This document shows positions 34,955 to 42,880 of a stretch of DNA of 64,000 nt, one piece after another. The position numbers and the translations under genes were made by a program. The notes under the pieces are model-generated. The model saw only the letters and a list, made by a program, of their open reading frames with translations, did no database searches and was not told the origin of the DNA. The DNA lies in the NCBI RefSeq assembly GCF_013423485.1, contig NZ_JABFFR010000003.1, positions 434,001 through 498,000 of the forward strand, written 5' to 3'. The DNA comes from Azospirillum oleiclasticum (GTDB lineage Bacteria > Pseudomonadota > Alphaproteobacteria > Azospirillales > Azospirillaceae). Within the stretch, counting starts at the first letter, position 1, and every line of letters starts with the position of its first letter.

Positions 34955-36232
34955 TTGCCCGAGCTCGACACGCTGCGCCGCCTGATCGCCGACCGCACCG
35001 ACGAGGCGGTCGCCCTCACCCGTGACCTGATCCGCATCCCCACCGTCAACCCGCCGGGCGACGCCTACACCGACTGCGCCGAGTTCATCGGCCGCCGCTT
35101 GGCCGCCCGCGGCTTCCAGGTGGAGTATGTGCGGGCGGAGGGGGTGCCGGGCGACAGCGACCGCTACCCCCGCACCAACGTCATCGCCCGCATCGAAGGG
35201 CGCGGCCCCGGCCCCTGCGTCCACTTCAACGGCCACACCGACGTGGTGCCGGCCGGGCGCGGCTGGACCGTCGATCCCTTCGAGGGGGTGGTGAAGGACG
35301 GCAAGGTCTACGGCCGCGGCTCCTGCGACATGAAGGGCGGCATCGCCGCCTCCATCATCGCGGTGGAGGCCATCCTCGACAGCGGCATCCCCTTCCACGG
35401 CGCGCTGGAGATCTCCGGCACGGTGGACGAGGAGTCGGGCGGCTACGGCGGCGTCGGCCATCTGGCGAAGCTCGGCTACTTCTCCCGCCCGCGCGTCGAT
35501 CACGTCATCATCCCGGAGCCGCTGAACGTCGACCGCGTCTGCATCGGCCACCGCGGCGTCTGGTGGGCGGAAGTCGAGACCAAGGGCCGCGTCGCCCACG
35601 GCTCCATGCCCTTCCTCGGCAACTGCGCGGTGCGCCACATGGGCGCCGTGCTGCACCGGATCGAGACGGAGCTGATCCCGCGCCTTGCCGCCAAGCGCAC
35701 CACCATGCCGGTGGTGCCGGAGGGGGCGCGCCAGTCCACCATCAACCTCAACTCCATCCATGGCGGCCAGATCGAGAAGCACGGCGGCTACCCCTCCCCC
35801 ATGGTCCCCGATTCGTGCCGGCTGGTGCTCGACCGCCGCTATCTGATCGAGGAGGACCCCGAGGAGGTGCGGGCGGAGATCGTGGGCATCCTGGAGTCGC
35901 TGAAGGCCGAGCGCCCCGGCTTCGATTACGAGCTGAGCGAGGTGCTGGCCTTCCTGCCCACCATGACCGACGCCGACAGCCCGGTCGTACGGGCGGTGGA
36001 GGACGCCATCCTCACCGTGCTCGGCCGCCCGGCGCAGCAGGTCGTCTCCCCCGGCACCTACGACCAGAAGCACATCGTGCGCGTCGGCCATCTCAAGGAC
36101 TGCATCGCCTACGGCCCCGGCATCCTCGACCTCGCCCACCAGCCGGACGAGTATGTCGGCATCGACGACCTGATCCACTCGGCCCAGGTGATGGCGCTGG
36201 CCGCGTTGCGGTTGCTTGGTTCAACCACTTGA
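34955..36232 (+). CDS. M20 family deacylase (ArgE/DapE type)
   Basis: Zinc-dependent amidohydrolase of 425 aa. Metal ligands and catalytic residues are visible: His94 and Asp96 in GHTDVVPA, bridging Asp125 in SCDMKGG, Glu159-Glu160 in VDEESGG and His at the C-terminal DLAHQPDEY. The family removes acyl groups from amino acids (acetylornithine, succinyl-diaminopimelate, N-carbamoyl or N-acyl compounds). The start appears to be TTG 34955; no ATG is available near the beginning of the conserved domain. It lies between an amidase and a TRAP system, so a scavenging role for N-acylated compounds is more likely than arginine or lysine synthesis. Confidence 0.87.
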   Translation: MPELDTLRRLIADRTDEAVALTRDLIRIPTVNPPGDAYTDCAEFIGRRLAARGFQVEYVRAEGVPGDSDRYPRTNVIARIEGRGPGPCVHFNGHTDVVPAGRGWTVDPFEGVVKDGKVYGRGSCDMKGGIAASIIAVEAILDSGIPFHGALEISGTVDEESGGYGGVGHLAKLGYFSRPRVDHVIIPEPLNVDRVCIGHRGVWWAEVETKGRVAHGSMPFLGNCAVRHMGAVLHRIETELIPRLAAKRTTMPVVPEGARQSTINLNSIHGGQIEKHGGYPSPMVPDSCRLVLDRRYLIEEDPEEVRAEIVGILESLKAERPGFDYELSEVLAFLPTMTDADSPVVRAVEDAILTVLGRPAQQVVSPGTYDQKHIVRVGHLKDCIAYGPGILDLAHQPDEYVGIDDLIHSAQVMALAALRLLGSTT

Positions 36233-36403
36233 CCCGCGGTGGCGGTTGAGCCAAACCCCGTTGCGGCCGGACACTTCGGGTGCGCTGCGAAAATCGGCGA
36301 AACCGGTGCCGGCCCGATCGAAGAATGAATGCACCGCAAACGCGTGTGCATTAGAGTGCTGAGCCAACGAACGGTCTCAACGGACGGTCTAGGGAGGACC
36401 CCC
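36233..36403 (+). promoter_or_regulatory. Promoter region of the second TRAP operon with AATGCAC-N11-GTGCATT palindrome
   Basis: A perfect 7-bp inverted repeat AATGCAC (36328-36334) and GTGCATT (36346-36352) lies 51 bp before the dctP start. This is a normal position for an operator overlapping or just downstream of a promoter. The ribosome site AGGGAGGA ends the region. The cognate regulator is not in the immediate neighbourhood. Confidence 0.5.
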
Positions 36404-37384
36404 ATGTTCCTGAAGAAGATTCTCACCGCCACGGTGCTGGGCGCCGCCCTCGTGTCGACCGCCGGCGTGGCGGGTGCGGCCGAGCTGAAGCTGGGCTATT
36501 CGCTGGCCCCCACCTCGCACTACGGCGTCGGTGCCACCGCCATGGGCGAGGAGCTGGCCCGGCTGTCCGGCGGCAAGTGGACCATCAAGCAGTTCCCGGC
36601 CAACGCGCTGGGCGGCGAGCGCGAGATGGTGGAAGGCGCTCAGATCGGCACGGTCGATGTGGTCGTCACCTCCTCCGGCCCGGTCGGCAACTTCGTGGCG
36701 GACACGCTGCTCACCGACATCCCCTTCCTGTTCAAGGACTTCAAGCATGTCGACGCGGTGCTGGACGGCCCCATCGGCCAGCGCATCCTCGACCAGTTCC
36801 CCAAGCATGGGCTGATCGCTCTGGCCTGGGGTGAGAACGGCTTCCGCAACCTGACCAACTCCAAGGTCGCGGTGAAGACCCCGGCGGACGCCAAGGGCCT
36901 GAAGATCCGCACCATGGAGAACCAGGTGCACATGACCGCCTTCCAGACGCTGGGCGTGCTGCCCACCCCGATGGCCTTCCCCGAGCTGTTCACCGCCCTC
37001 CAGCAGGGCACCGTGGACGGTCAGGAGAACCCGATCGGCGTGATCATGTCGGCCAAGTTCGACCAGGTGCAGAAGTACCTGTCGCTGACCCAGCACGTCT
37101 ATTCGCCGGCCTTGATCATCCTGTCGCCGGCGGTGTGGAACAAGCTGTCGGCGGAGGAGAAGGGCTGGTTCAAGACCGCCGGTCTCGCCGGTGCCAAGGC
37201 CATGCGCGAGAAGGCACGGTCCGACGCCGCCAACGGCGTGGAGGAGCTGCGCAAGCGCGGCATGACCGTGGTCACCGACATCGACCGCGCCGCCTTCCAG
37301 GAGGCGCTGAAGCCGGCCTACGAGCAGTACGCCAAGAAGTTCGGTCAGGAGAAGATCGACGAGATCCGGAACTACAAGTACTGA
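36404..37384 (+). CDS. dctP: TRAP transporter substrate-binding protein (second system)
   Basis: Periplasmic receptor of 326 aa with signal peptide at residues 1-25 (AGVAGAA). The DctP core is clear: GLKIRTMENQVHMTAFQTLG near residue 168 and ALQQGTVDGQENPIG near residue 203. It is about the same length as the receptor at 1122 but clearly divergent in sequence, so the ligand should differ. It heads an operon of dctP, dctQ, dctM, an aldehyde dehydrogenase and an SDR. The start at 36404 is preceded by AGGGAGGACCCCC. Confidence 0.92.
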   Translation: MFLKKILTATVLGAALVSTAGVAGAAELKLGYSLAPTSHYGVGATAMGEELARLSGGKWTIKQFPANALGGEREMVEGAQIGTVDVVVTSSGPVGNFVADTLLTDIPFLFKDFKHVDAVLDGPIGQRILDQFPKHGLIALAWGENGFRNLTNSKVAVKTPADAKGLKIRTMENQVHMTAFQTLGVLPTPMAFPELFTALQQGTVDGQENPIGVIMSAKFDQVQKYLSLTQHVYSPALIILSPAVWNKLSAEEKGWFKTAGLAGAKAMREKARSDAANGVEELRKRGMTVVTDIDRAAFQEALKPAYEQYAKKFGQEKIDEIRNYKY

Positions 37385-37404
37385 CCGAGACGTACCGACC
37401 GTGA

Positions 37405-37429
37405 CCGGGCGCCGGGCTTGACCGCCCGG
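37405..37429 (+). terminator. Stem-loop between dctP and dctQ of the second TRAP operon
   Basis: CCGGGCG (37405-37411) and CGCCCGG (37423-37429) form a 7-bp stem with an 11-nt loop, 20 bp after the dctP stop. There is no T-run. It occupies the same place as the hairpin at 2113 in the other TRAP operon and may favour expression or stability of the receptor message. Confidence 0.5.
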
Positions 37430-37454
37430 CGACCCCGCGCACCGGAGCCCCCAG

Positions 37455-38000
37455 ATGTTCTCCGCCCTCTCCGCCGCCGAACGTTTCCTCATGCGCTGGA
37501 CTCTGCGCGTGGCGATGGCGCTTCTGGTGCTCACCGCCTGCGTGTCGCTCTGGCAGGTGATCACACGCTTCGTCTTCGAACAGCCATCCACCTGGTCGGA
37601 GGTCGCCGCCCGCTCGCTCAACATCTGGATGGTCTATCTCGGTGTCGCGGTGGCCTTCCGCACCGGCGCGCTGATGTCGGTGGAGTTTCTCTACGAAAAG
37701 TTGCGCGGCACGGCCAAGCTGGTCCTGATCGCCGTCATCACCGGCCTGTGCCTGGGCGTGCTGCTGGTCATCGCGTGGTTCGGCTGGGAGATGGCGGGGC
37801 GCGTTCAGTTCCAGATGCTGGCCGGGGTGGAAAACCCGCTGACCGGCGAGGGGATCTCGATCGCCACCGTCTACATGGCGATCCCCGTCGGCGCCGCGCT
37901 GGCCATCGTCGGCCTGCTCGCCCGCGCCGTGGAACAGGTCCGCGAGGTCCTGGGCACCAGCGAGACCTCGACCGTCGGGCGCGAGATCTTCGAGCTGTAG
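37455..38000 (+). CDS. dctQ: TRAP transporter small permease (second system)
   Basis: Four-helix DctQ subunit, 181 aa. The segment TWSEVAARSLNIWMVYLGVA near residue 46 is the family hallmark. The protein ends with a short hydrophilic tail. Unlike the first TRAP system, dctQ and dctM do not overlap; an 87-bp spacer with its own stem-loop separates them. Confidence 0.9.
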   Translation: MFSALSAAERFLMRWTLRVAMALLVLTACVSLWQVITRFVFEQPSTWSEVAARSLNIWMVYLGVAVAFRTGALMSVEFLYEKLRGTAKLVLIAVITGLCLGVLLVIAWFGWEMAGRVQFQMLAGVENPLTGEGISIATVYMAIPVGAALAIVGLLARAVEQVREVLGTSETSTVGREIFEL

Positions 38001-38045
38001 ATCGATGCCGGGCCGCTTTCCTTACGCCGCAATCCTGGAACACCA

Positions 38046-38066
38046 CCTCTCCCCGCCGGGGAGAGG
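38046..38066. repeat. C-rich palindrome between dctQ and dctM
   Basis: CCTCTCCCC (38046-38054) pairs with GGGGAGAGG (38058-38066) across a GCC loop. It belongs to the same family as the palindromes at 2113 and 9811. It lies within an operon, so it is either a read-through hairpin or a mobile repeat that inserted without blocking transcription. Confidence 0.6.
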
Positions 38067-38087
38067 ATCGTTTGGAATTCCCGCCCC

Positions 38088-39359
38088 ATGACCAGCTTCG
38101 TCCTCATCGCCATGGTGGCGCTGTTCGCGCTGTCGGTGCCGATCGCCATCGCCATCGCCGGGGCGGCCATCGGCGGCATCGCGCTGTTCACGGAAATGCC
38201 GCTGATCGTCGTCGCGCAGAAGCTGATGACGACCATCGACAGCTTCCCGCTGATGGCGATCCCCTTCTTCATCCTGGCCGGCAACCTGATGGAGGCGGGC
38301 GGCATCTCCAACCGGCTGGTGGATTTCGCGAAATCCATCGTCGGCGGGGTGCAGGGCGGGCTCGCCTGCTCCTGCGTGCTGACCTGCATGATCTTCGCGT
38401 CGGTGTCGGGATCGAGCGTGGCGACCACCTTCGCGATCGGCGCGGTGATCATTCCGGCGATGATCAAGCACGCCTACCCCAAGGAGTTCGCGGCCGCCCT
38501 CCAGGCCACCTCGGCGGAGCTGGGGGTCATCATCCCGCCCTCGATCCCGATGATCCTCTATGGCGTCAGCGCCGAGGTGTCGATCGGCGAGCTGTTCGTC
38601 GCCGGCATCGGCCCCGGCCTGCTGATCGGCGGCGCGCTGACGCTGTTCACCTACACGCTGTGCAAGCTCAACGGCTGGGGCAAGTCCGACCGCGACGGGC
38701 GCATCGGCTTCGTCAAGGCGACGGAGCGCGCGGCGCTCGCGTTGCTCATGCCGGTGATCATCATCGGCGGCATCTACCGTGGCGTCTTCACCCCGACGGA
38801 GGCGTCGGTGGTGGCGGTGTTCTACGGGCTGTTCGTCGGCCTGGTCGTCTACCGCGCCATCACCCCGCGCGACCTCGTGCCCATCCTGCGCAAGTCGGTG
38901 ATCTCCTCGGCGATGATCATGTTCATCATCGCCGCCGCCGGGCTGTTCAGCTTCCTGATCACCCGCGCCGGCATCCCGGCCGCCATCGGCGCCTGGATCG
39001 CCGAGACCTTCAACGCCGGCTGGAGCTTCCTGCTGGCGGTCAACCTGTTCCTCTTCATCGTCGGCATGTTCATCGAGACCTCGGCCTCGATCATCGTGCT
39101 GGCGCCGATCCTGGCGCCGGTCGCCATTCATTTCGGCATCGACCCGATCCATTTCGGGCTTGTGATGGTGGTCAATCTGGCGCTCGGCATGATCACCCCG
39201 CCCTTCGGGGTCAACCTGTTCGCCGCCTGCCAGGTGGCCGGCATCAGTCTGGAGCGGATGGTCCCGCGGCTGGTGCCCTTCGTCCTGGTGGTGATCACCT
39301 GCCTGATGATCATCACCTATGTCCCCGGAATTTCCCTGATCTTCCGGGGCCTGCTGTAA
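38088..39359 (+). CDS. dctM: TRAP transporter large permease (second system)
   Basis: DctM membrane subunit of 423 aa with twelve predicted helices. Conserved segments include LMAIPFFILAGNLMEAGG near residue 61, FASVSGSSVATTFAIG near residue 103, IIPPSIPMILYGVSAEV near residue 147 and the C-terminal NLALGMITPPFGVNLF. It is intact and followed 16 bp later by an aldehyde dehydrogenase gene, which suggests that the imported solute is converted to or through an aldehyde. Confidence 0.93.
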   Translation: MTSFVLIAMVALFALSVPIAIAIAGAAIGGIALFTEMPLIVVAQKLMTTIDSFPLMAIPFFILAGNLMEAGGISNRLVDFAKSIVGGVQGGLACSCVLTCMIFASVSGSSVATTFAIGAVIIPAMIKHAYPKEFAAALQATSAELGVIIPPSIPMILYGVSAEVSIGELFVAGIGPGLLIGGALTLFTYTLCKLNGWGKSDRDGRIGFVKATERAALALLMPVIIIGGIYRGVFTPTEASVVAVFYGLFVGLVVYRAITPRDLVPILRKSVISSAMIMFIIAAAGLFSFLITRAGIPAAIGAWIAETFNAGWSFLLAVNLFLFIVGMFIETSASIIVLAPILAPVAIHFGIDPIHFGLVMVVNLALGMITPPFGVNLFAACQVAGISLERMVPRLVPFVLVVITCLMIITYVPGISLIFRGLL

Positions 39360-39375
39360 CCGTCGGAGATCCGTC

Positions 39376-40812
39376 ATGGACACCAAGCTCCTGATCGGCG
39401 GCCGCTGGGTGGACGCCGCCACGGGCGGCACCATTCCCGCCATCGACCCGTCGACCGGCGAGACCTTCGCCACCATCGCCCGCGGCATGGCCGAGGATGT
39501 GGACGCCGCCGTCGCCGCCGCCCGCGACGCGCTGGAGGGCGACTGGGGCCGGCTCAGCGCCATGGAGCGCGGGCGGCTGATGCAGCGCCTCGCCACCCTG
39601 ATCCTGCGCGACACCGACACGCTGGCCGAGATCGAGTCGCGCGACGTCGGCAAGCCGCTGACCCAGGCCCGCGCCGACGTCGTCGCCTGCGCCCGCTATT
39701 TCGAATTCTACGGCGGCGCCGCCGACAAGGTCCACGGCGACACCATCCCCTACCAGAACGGCTACACGGTGATGACCCTGCGCGAGCCGCACGGGGTGAC
39801 CGGGCACATCGTGCCGTGGAACTACCCGCTGCAGATCGTTGGCCGCAGCGTCGGCGGCGCGCTCGCCATGGGCAACGCCTGCGTGGTCAAGCCGGGGGAG
39901 GACGCGTCGCTCAGCACGCTCTACCTCGCCAAGCTGGCGGTGGAGGCCGGATTCCCCGCCGGTTCGATCAACATCGTGACCGGCTATGGCGAGGAGGCGG
40001 GGGCGGCGCTGTCCGCGCACCCCGGCATCGACCACATTTCCTTCACCGGCAGCCAGGAGGTGGGCGTGCTCGTGCAGCAGGCCGCCGCCCGCAACATCGT
40101 GCCGGTGACGCTGGAGCTGGGCGGCAAGTCGCCGCAGGTGGTGTTCGCGGACGCCGATCTGGAGCAGGCCGTCACCTTCGTGGTGCGCGGCGCCATCCAG
40201 AACGCCGGCCAGACCTGCTCGGCCGGCAGCCGGGCGCTGGTGGAGCGCTCCATCTACGACCGCTTCACCGCCATGGTGGCGGAGCGCTTCGCGGCGCTCA
40301 CCGTCGGCCCGGCGCTGGACGACCGCGACCTTGGCCCGCTGATCAACGAGAAGCAGCGCGACCGCGTCGCCGGCATGATCCGGACCGCCAAGGACAACGG
40401 CTTCCGCGTGCTGGCGGAGGGGCGGATCGCCGACGGCGCGCCGACCGGCGGCTACTACGTCGCCCCCGTGCTGTTCGGCGACGTGCCGCAAGACAGCCCG
40501 CTCGCCCAGCAGGAGGTGTTCGGCCCCGCACTCGCCGCCACCCCCTTCGACGGGGAGGAGGAGGCGGTGCGGCTCGCCAACGGCACGCCCTTCGGGCTGG
40601 TGGCCGGTGTGTGGACCCGCGACGGCGGCCGGCAACTGCGGATGGCCAAACGCATCCGTGCCGGTCAGGTCTTCATCAACAACTACGGCGCCGGCGGCGG
40701 TGTGGAGCTGCCCTTCGGCGGCATGAAGAAGAGCGGCTTCAACCGCGAAAAGGGCTTCGAGGCGCTCTACGGCTTCTCCGTCGTCAAGACCGTGGCGATC
40801 AAGCACGACTGA
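39376..40812 (+). CDS. NAD(P)-dependent aldehyde dehydrogenase
   Basis: Oxidises an aldehyde to its acid, 478 aa. Active-site residues are Asn149 (VPWNYP), Glu247 (TLELGGKSP) and nucleophile Cys281 (NAGQTCSAGS). Glycine motif FTGSQEVG (residues 223-230) binds the cofactor. The family includes betaine-aldehyde, gamma-aminobutyraldehyde and alpha-ketoglutarate-semialdehyde dehydrogenases, so it could also serve the KdgD route encoded near 61 kb. Operon position with TRAP genes and an SDR argues for a dedicated alcohol-aldehyde-acid sequence. Confidence 0.9.
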   Translation: MDTKLLIGGRWVDAATGGTIPAIDPSTGETFATIARGMAEDVDAAVAAARDALEGDWGRLSAMERGRLMQRLATLILRDTDTLAEIESRDVGKPLTQARADVVACARYFEFYGGAADKVHGDTIPYQNGYTVMTLREPHGVTGHIVPWNYPLQIVGRSVGGALAMGNACVVKPGEDASLSTLYLAKLAVEAGFPAGSINIVTGYGEEAGAALSAHPGIDHISFTGSQEVGVLVQQAAARNIVPVTLELGGKSPQVVFADADLEQAVTFVVRGAIQNAGQTCSAGSRALVERSIYDRFTAMVAERFAALTVGPALDDRDLGPLINEKQRDRVAGMIRTAKDNGFRVLAEGRIADGAPTGGYYVAPVLFGDVPQDSPLAQQEVFGPALAATPFDGEEEAVRLANGTPFGLVAGVWTRDGGRQLRMAKRIRAGQVFINNYGAGGGVELPFGGMKKSGFNREKGFEALYGFSVVKTVAIKHD

Positions 40813-40844
40813 CGACCGGATTCACGCGTCGGAAAGGAACAATC

Positions 40845-41594
40845 ATGCGTCTGGCAGGGAAGATCGCCGTCGTCACCGGCGGCGGGTCGGGGTTCGGCGA
40901 GGGGATCGTCAAGCGCTTCGTCGCCGAGGGGGCGAAGGTGGTGGTGGCCGACATCAACGGCGACGCCGCCCGCCGCGTGGCAGCGGAGGTCGGGGCGGAC
41001 GCGGTCGCGGTGACCGCCGACGTCACCGTCGGCGCCGACGTGAAGGCGATGATCGACGCCGCCGTCAACGCCTGGGGCCGGCTCGACATCCTCATCAACA
41101 ACGCCGGCTGGACCCACCGCAACATGCCGATGACGGAGGTGGACGAGGCGACCTTCGACCGCGTCTACGCCACCAACGTGAAGTCCATCTATCACGGCGC
41201 GATGCACGCCGTGCCGCTGTTCCGCGCCCAGGGCGGCGGCGGGGTGATCCTCAACATCGCCTCCACCGCCGGCGTCCGGCCGCGGCCGGGGCTGGTCTGG
41301 TACAACGGCAGCAAGGGTGCGGCCATCACCATCACCAAGGCGATGGCGGTCGAGCTGGCGCCGGATCGCATCCGCGTCTGCGCCATCAACCCGGTGGCCG
41401 GCGAAACCGGCATGCTGCACCTGTTCATGGGCGAGGACACCGAGGCCAAGCGGGCGCAGTTCCGCTCCACGATTCCGCTCGGGCGGTTGAGCCTGCCGTC
41501 CGACATCGCCAACGCCGCGCTGTACCTTTGCTCCGACGAGGCGGAATTCCTGACCGGCGTCTGCCTGGAGGTGGACGGCGGCCGCTGCGTGTGA
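40845..41594 (+). CDS. Short-chain dehydrogenase/reductase
   Basis: NAD(P)-dependent oxidoreductase of 249 aa, FabG-like length. Motifs: TGGGSGFG (residues 11-18), NNAG (86-89), Ser140, Tyr153 and Lys157 (YNGSK). It starts 32 bp after the aldehyde dehydrogenase stop with GGAAAGGAA upstream. It likely oxidises the alcohol or hydroxy-acid form of the substrate brought in by the second TRAP system. The operon probably ends here. Confidence 0.9.
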   Translation: MRLAGKIAVVTGGGSGFGEGIVKRFVAEGAKVVVADINGDAARRVAAEVGADAVAVTADVTVGADVKAMIDAAVNAWGRLDILINNAGWTHRNMPMTEVDEATFDRVYATNVKSIYHGAMHAVPLFRAQGGGGVILNIASTAGVRPRPGLVWYNGSKGAAITITKAMAVELAPDRIRVCAINPVAGETGMLHLFMGEDTEAKRAQFRSTIPLGRLSLPSDIANAALYLCSDEAEFLTGVCLEVDGGRCV

Positions 41595-41711
41595 CCATAC
41601 GTCCCGGCGGTCGCGCAACGCCGTTGCGCGGCAACCGGGGCTTTCGTTCCGCCCCTCGGCAGTGCACAATGTGCGCCTACGGTCGCTACGGAAGGCCTGA
41701 CGAGGACGAGC

Positions 41712-42551
41712 ATGTCGACATCCCCCGACCGGCGCTATCGCACGGTGTGGATCTCCGACGTCCACCTCGGCACGCGCGGCTGTCAGGCCGCGCGGCTGTT
41801 GGATTTCCTCCGCGAATGCGAGGCGGAGACGCTGTATCTGGTCGGCGACATCGTCGATGTCTGGCGCCTGCGCCGCCGCCGCTTCTGGCCGCAGGAGCAC
41901 AGCGACGTGGTGCAGAAGCTGCTGCGCAAGGCGCGGCGCGGCACCCGGGTGATCCTGGTGCCGGGCAACCACGACGATGTGCTGCATGATTACGTGGGGC
42001 TGGAGTTCGGCCAGATCCTGATCAAGCCCGACCACATCCACGAAACGGCTGATGGCCGCCGGCTGCTGGTGATCCACGGCGACCAGTTCGACACGGTGGT
42101 CGCCCGCGCGCCGTGGCTGGCCCATCTCGGCACCCACGCGCTGGCGGTGTCGCAGCTCGTCAACCAGTGGTTCAACTGGTGGCGGCGGGTGTTCGGCTAT
42201 CCCTACTGGTCCTTGTCGGGCTACCTGAAGCACAAGGTGAAGCACCGCGCCGCCTTCATCGCCAAGTTCGACGCGGCGCTGGTGCTGGAAGCGGAGCGGC
42301 GCGGCGTCGACGGCGTCGTCTGCGGCCACATCCACCACCCGGAGATCCGCCAGATCGGCGCGATCACCTACTACAACGACGGCGACTGGGTGGACAGTTG
42401 CACCGCGCTGGTCGAGGACGAGAACGGCCAGCTCGAACTCATCCGCTGGCCGGAACCCTCCCGCCGCGCCGCGCCGGAGCCGGAAACCGAGCCGGCGACC
42501 GGAGTCGCCGCCCGGCTGAAGCGGCTGCGCCGGCTGGTGCCGACCGCGTGA
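41712..42551 (+). CDS. UDP-2,3-diacylglucosamine diphosphatase-like metallophosphoesterase (LpxH family)
   Basis: Calcineurin-fold phosphoesterase of 279 aa. Metal-binding motifs: SDVHLG (Asp16, His18), GDIVD (Asp46), GNHDD (Asn86, His87), HGDQFD (His122) and GHIHHP (His206, His208). The central insertion LVNQWFNWWRRVFGYPYWSL is hydrophobic, in line with a lipid-linked substrate. The set fits lipid A biosynthesis (LpxH, LpxH2 or the LpxI-replacing group). There is no lpx gene next to it. The C-terminal 40 residues are basic and poorly conserved in type. Confidence 0.85.
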   Translation: MSTSPDRRYRTVWISDVHLGTRGCQAARLLDFLRECEAETLYLVGDIVDVWRLRRRRFWPQEHSDVVQKLLRKARRGTRVILVPGNHDDVLHDYVGLEFGQILIKPDHIHETADGRRLLVIHGDQFDTVVARAPWLAHLGTHALAVSQLVNQWFNWWRRVFGYPYWSLSGYLKHKVKHRAAFIAKFDAALVLEAERRGVDGVVCGHIHHPEIRQIGAITYYNDGDWVDSCTALVEDENGQLELIRWPEPSRRAAPEPETEPATGVAARLKRLRRLVPTA

Positions 42552-42584
42552 CACGGCGCGCGGGACGGGGGCGGCGGTCTGCCC

Positions 42585-42812
42585 TCAGCGTGTCTCCCCC
42601 GGCCGGCTGAAGGGGCTCGGTCGCTCGGAGCCGAACACCCGGGCGCGCGACTGGCGCCAGGCGGCGCTGTTGAGGTCGCTGTTGTGCAGCACCCGCATGT
42701 CGGTGACGCCCTTCTGCCCGTTCAGCCAGCCGGCGAGCGCCTCCTCGAAGCGCTCCGCCTCCCGCTGGTCCGCAACGTCCAGTCCGATATCGACGGTCAG
42801 GTTGGTCTTCAC
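42585..42812 (-). CDS. Hypothetical protein, 75 aa
   Basis: Small soluble protein with an N-terminal beta strand and an amphipathic helix (QREAERFEEALAGWLNGQ). I do not recognise the family. The GTG at 42812 is favoured because GGAGGAA lies 6 bp upstream. An ATG at 42827 is in frame, but that codon and the ribosome site overlap the palindrome at 42824-42849. The gene follows the CoxL-like gene on the same strand after 68 bp. Base composition is like its neighbours. Its function is unknown. Confidence 0.6.
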   Translation of the reverse strand: MKTNLTVDIGLDVADQREAERFEEALAGWLNGQKGVTDMRVLHNSDLNSAAWRQSRARVFGSERPSPFSRPGETR

Positions 42813-42823
42813 GGCCGGTTCCT

Positions 42824-42849
42824 CCATCGTTGGTGAGTTCCAACGATGG
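42824..42849 (-). promoter_or_regulatory. Perfect 10-bp inverted repeat over a ribosome-binding region
   Basis: CCATCGTTGG (42824-42833) and CCAACGATGG (42840-42849) are perfect inverted copies with a 6-nt loop. On the minus strand the proximal arm abuts and partly covers GGAGGAA and contains the alternative ATG of the 75-aa gene. In RNA this would hide the ribosome site; in DNA it could be an operator. No T-run follows, so it is not a typical terminator of the upstream gene. Confidence 0.6.
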
Positions 42850-42880
42850 AGACAACAGCCGGCGGCCCGGACCCTCCCGC

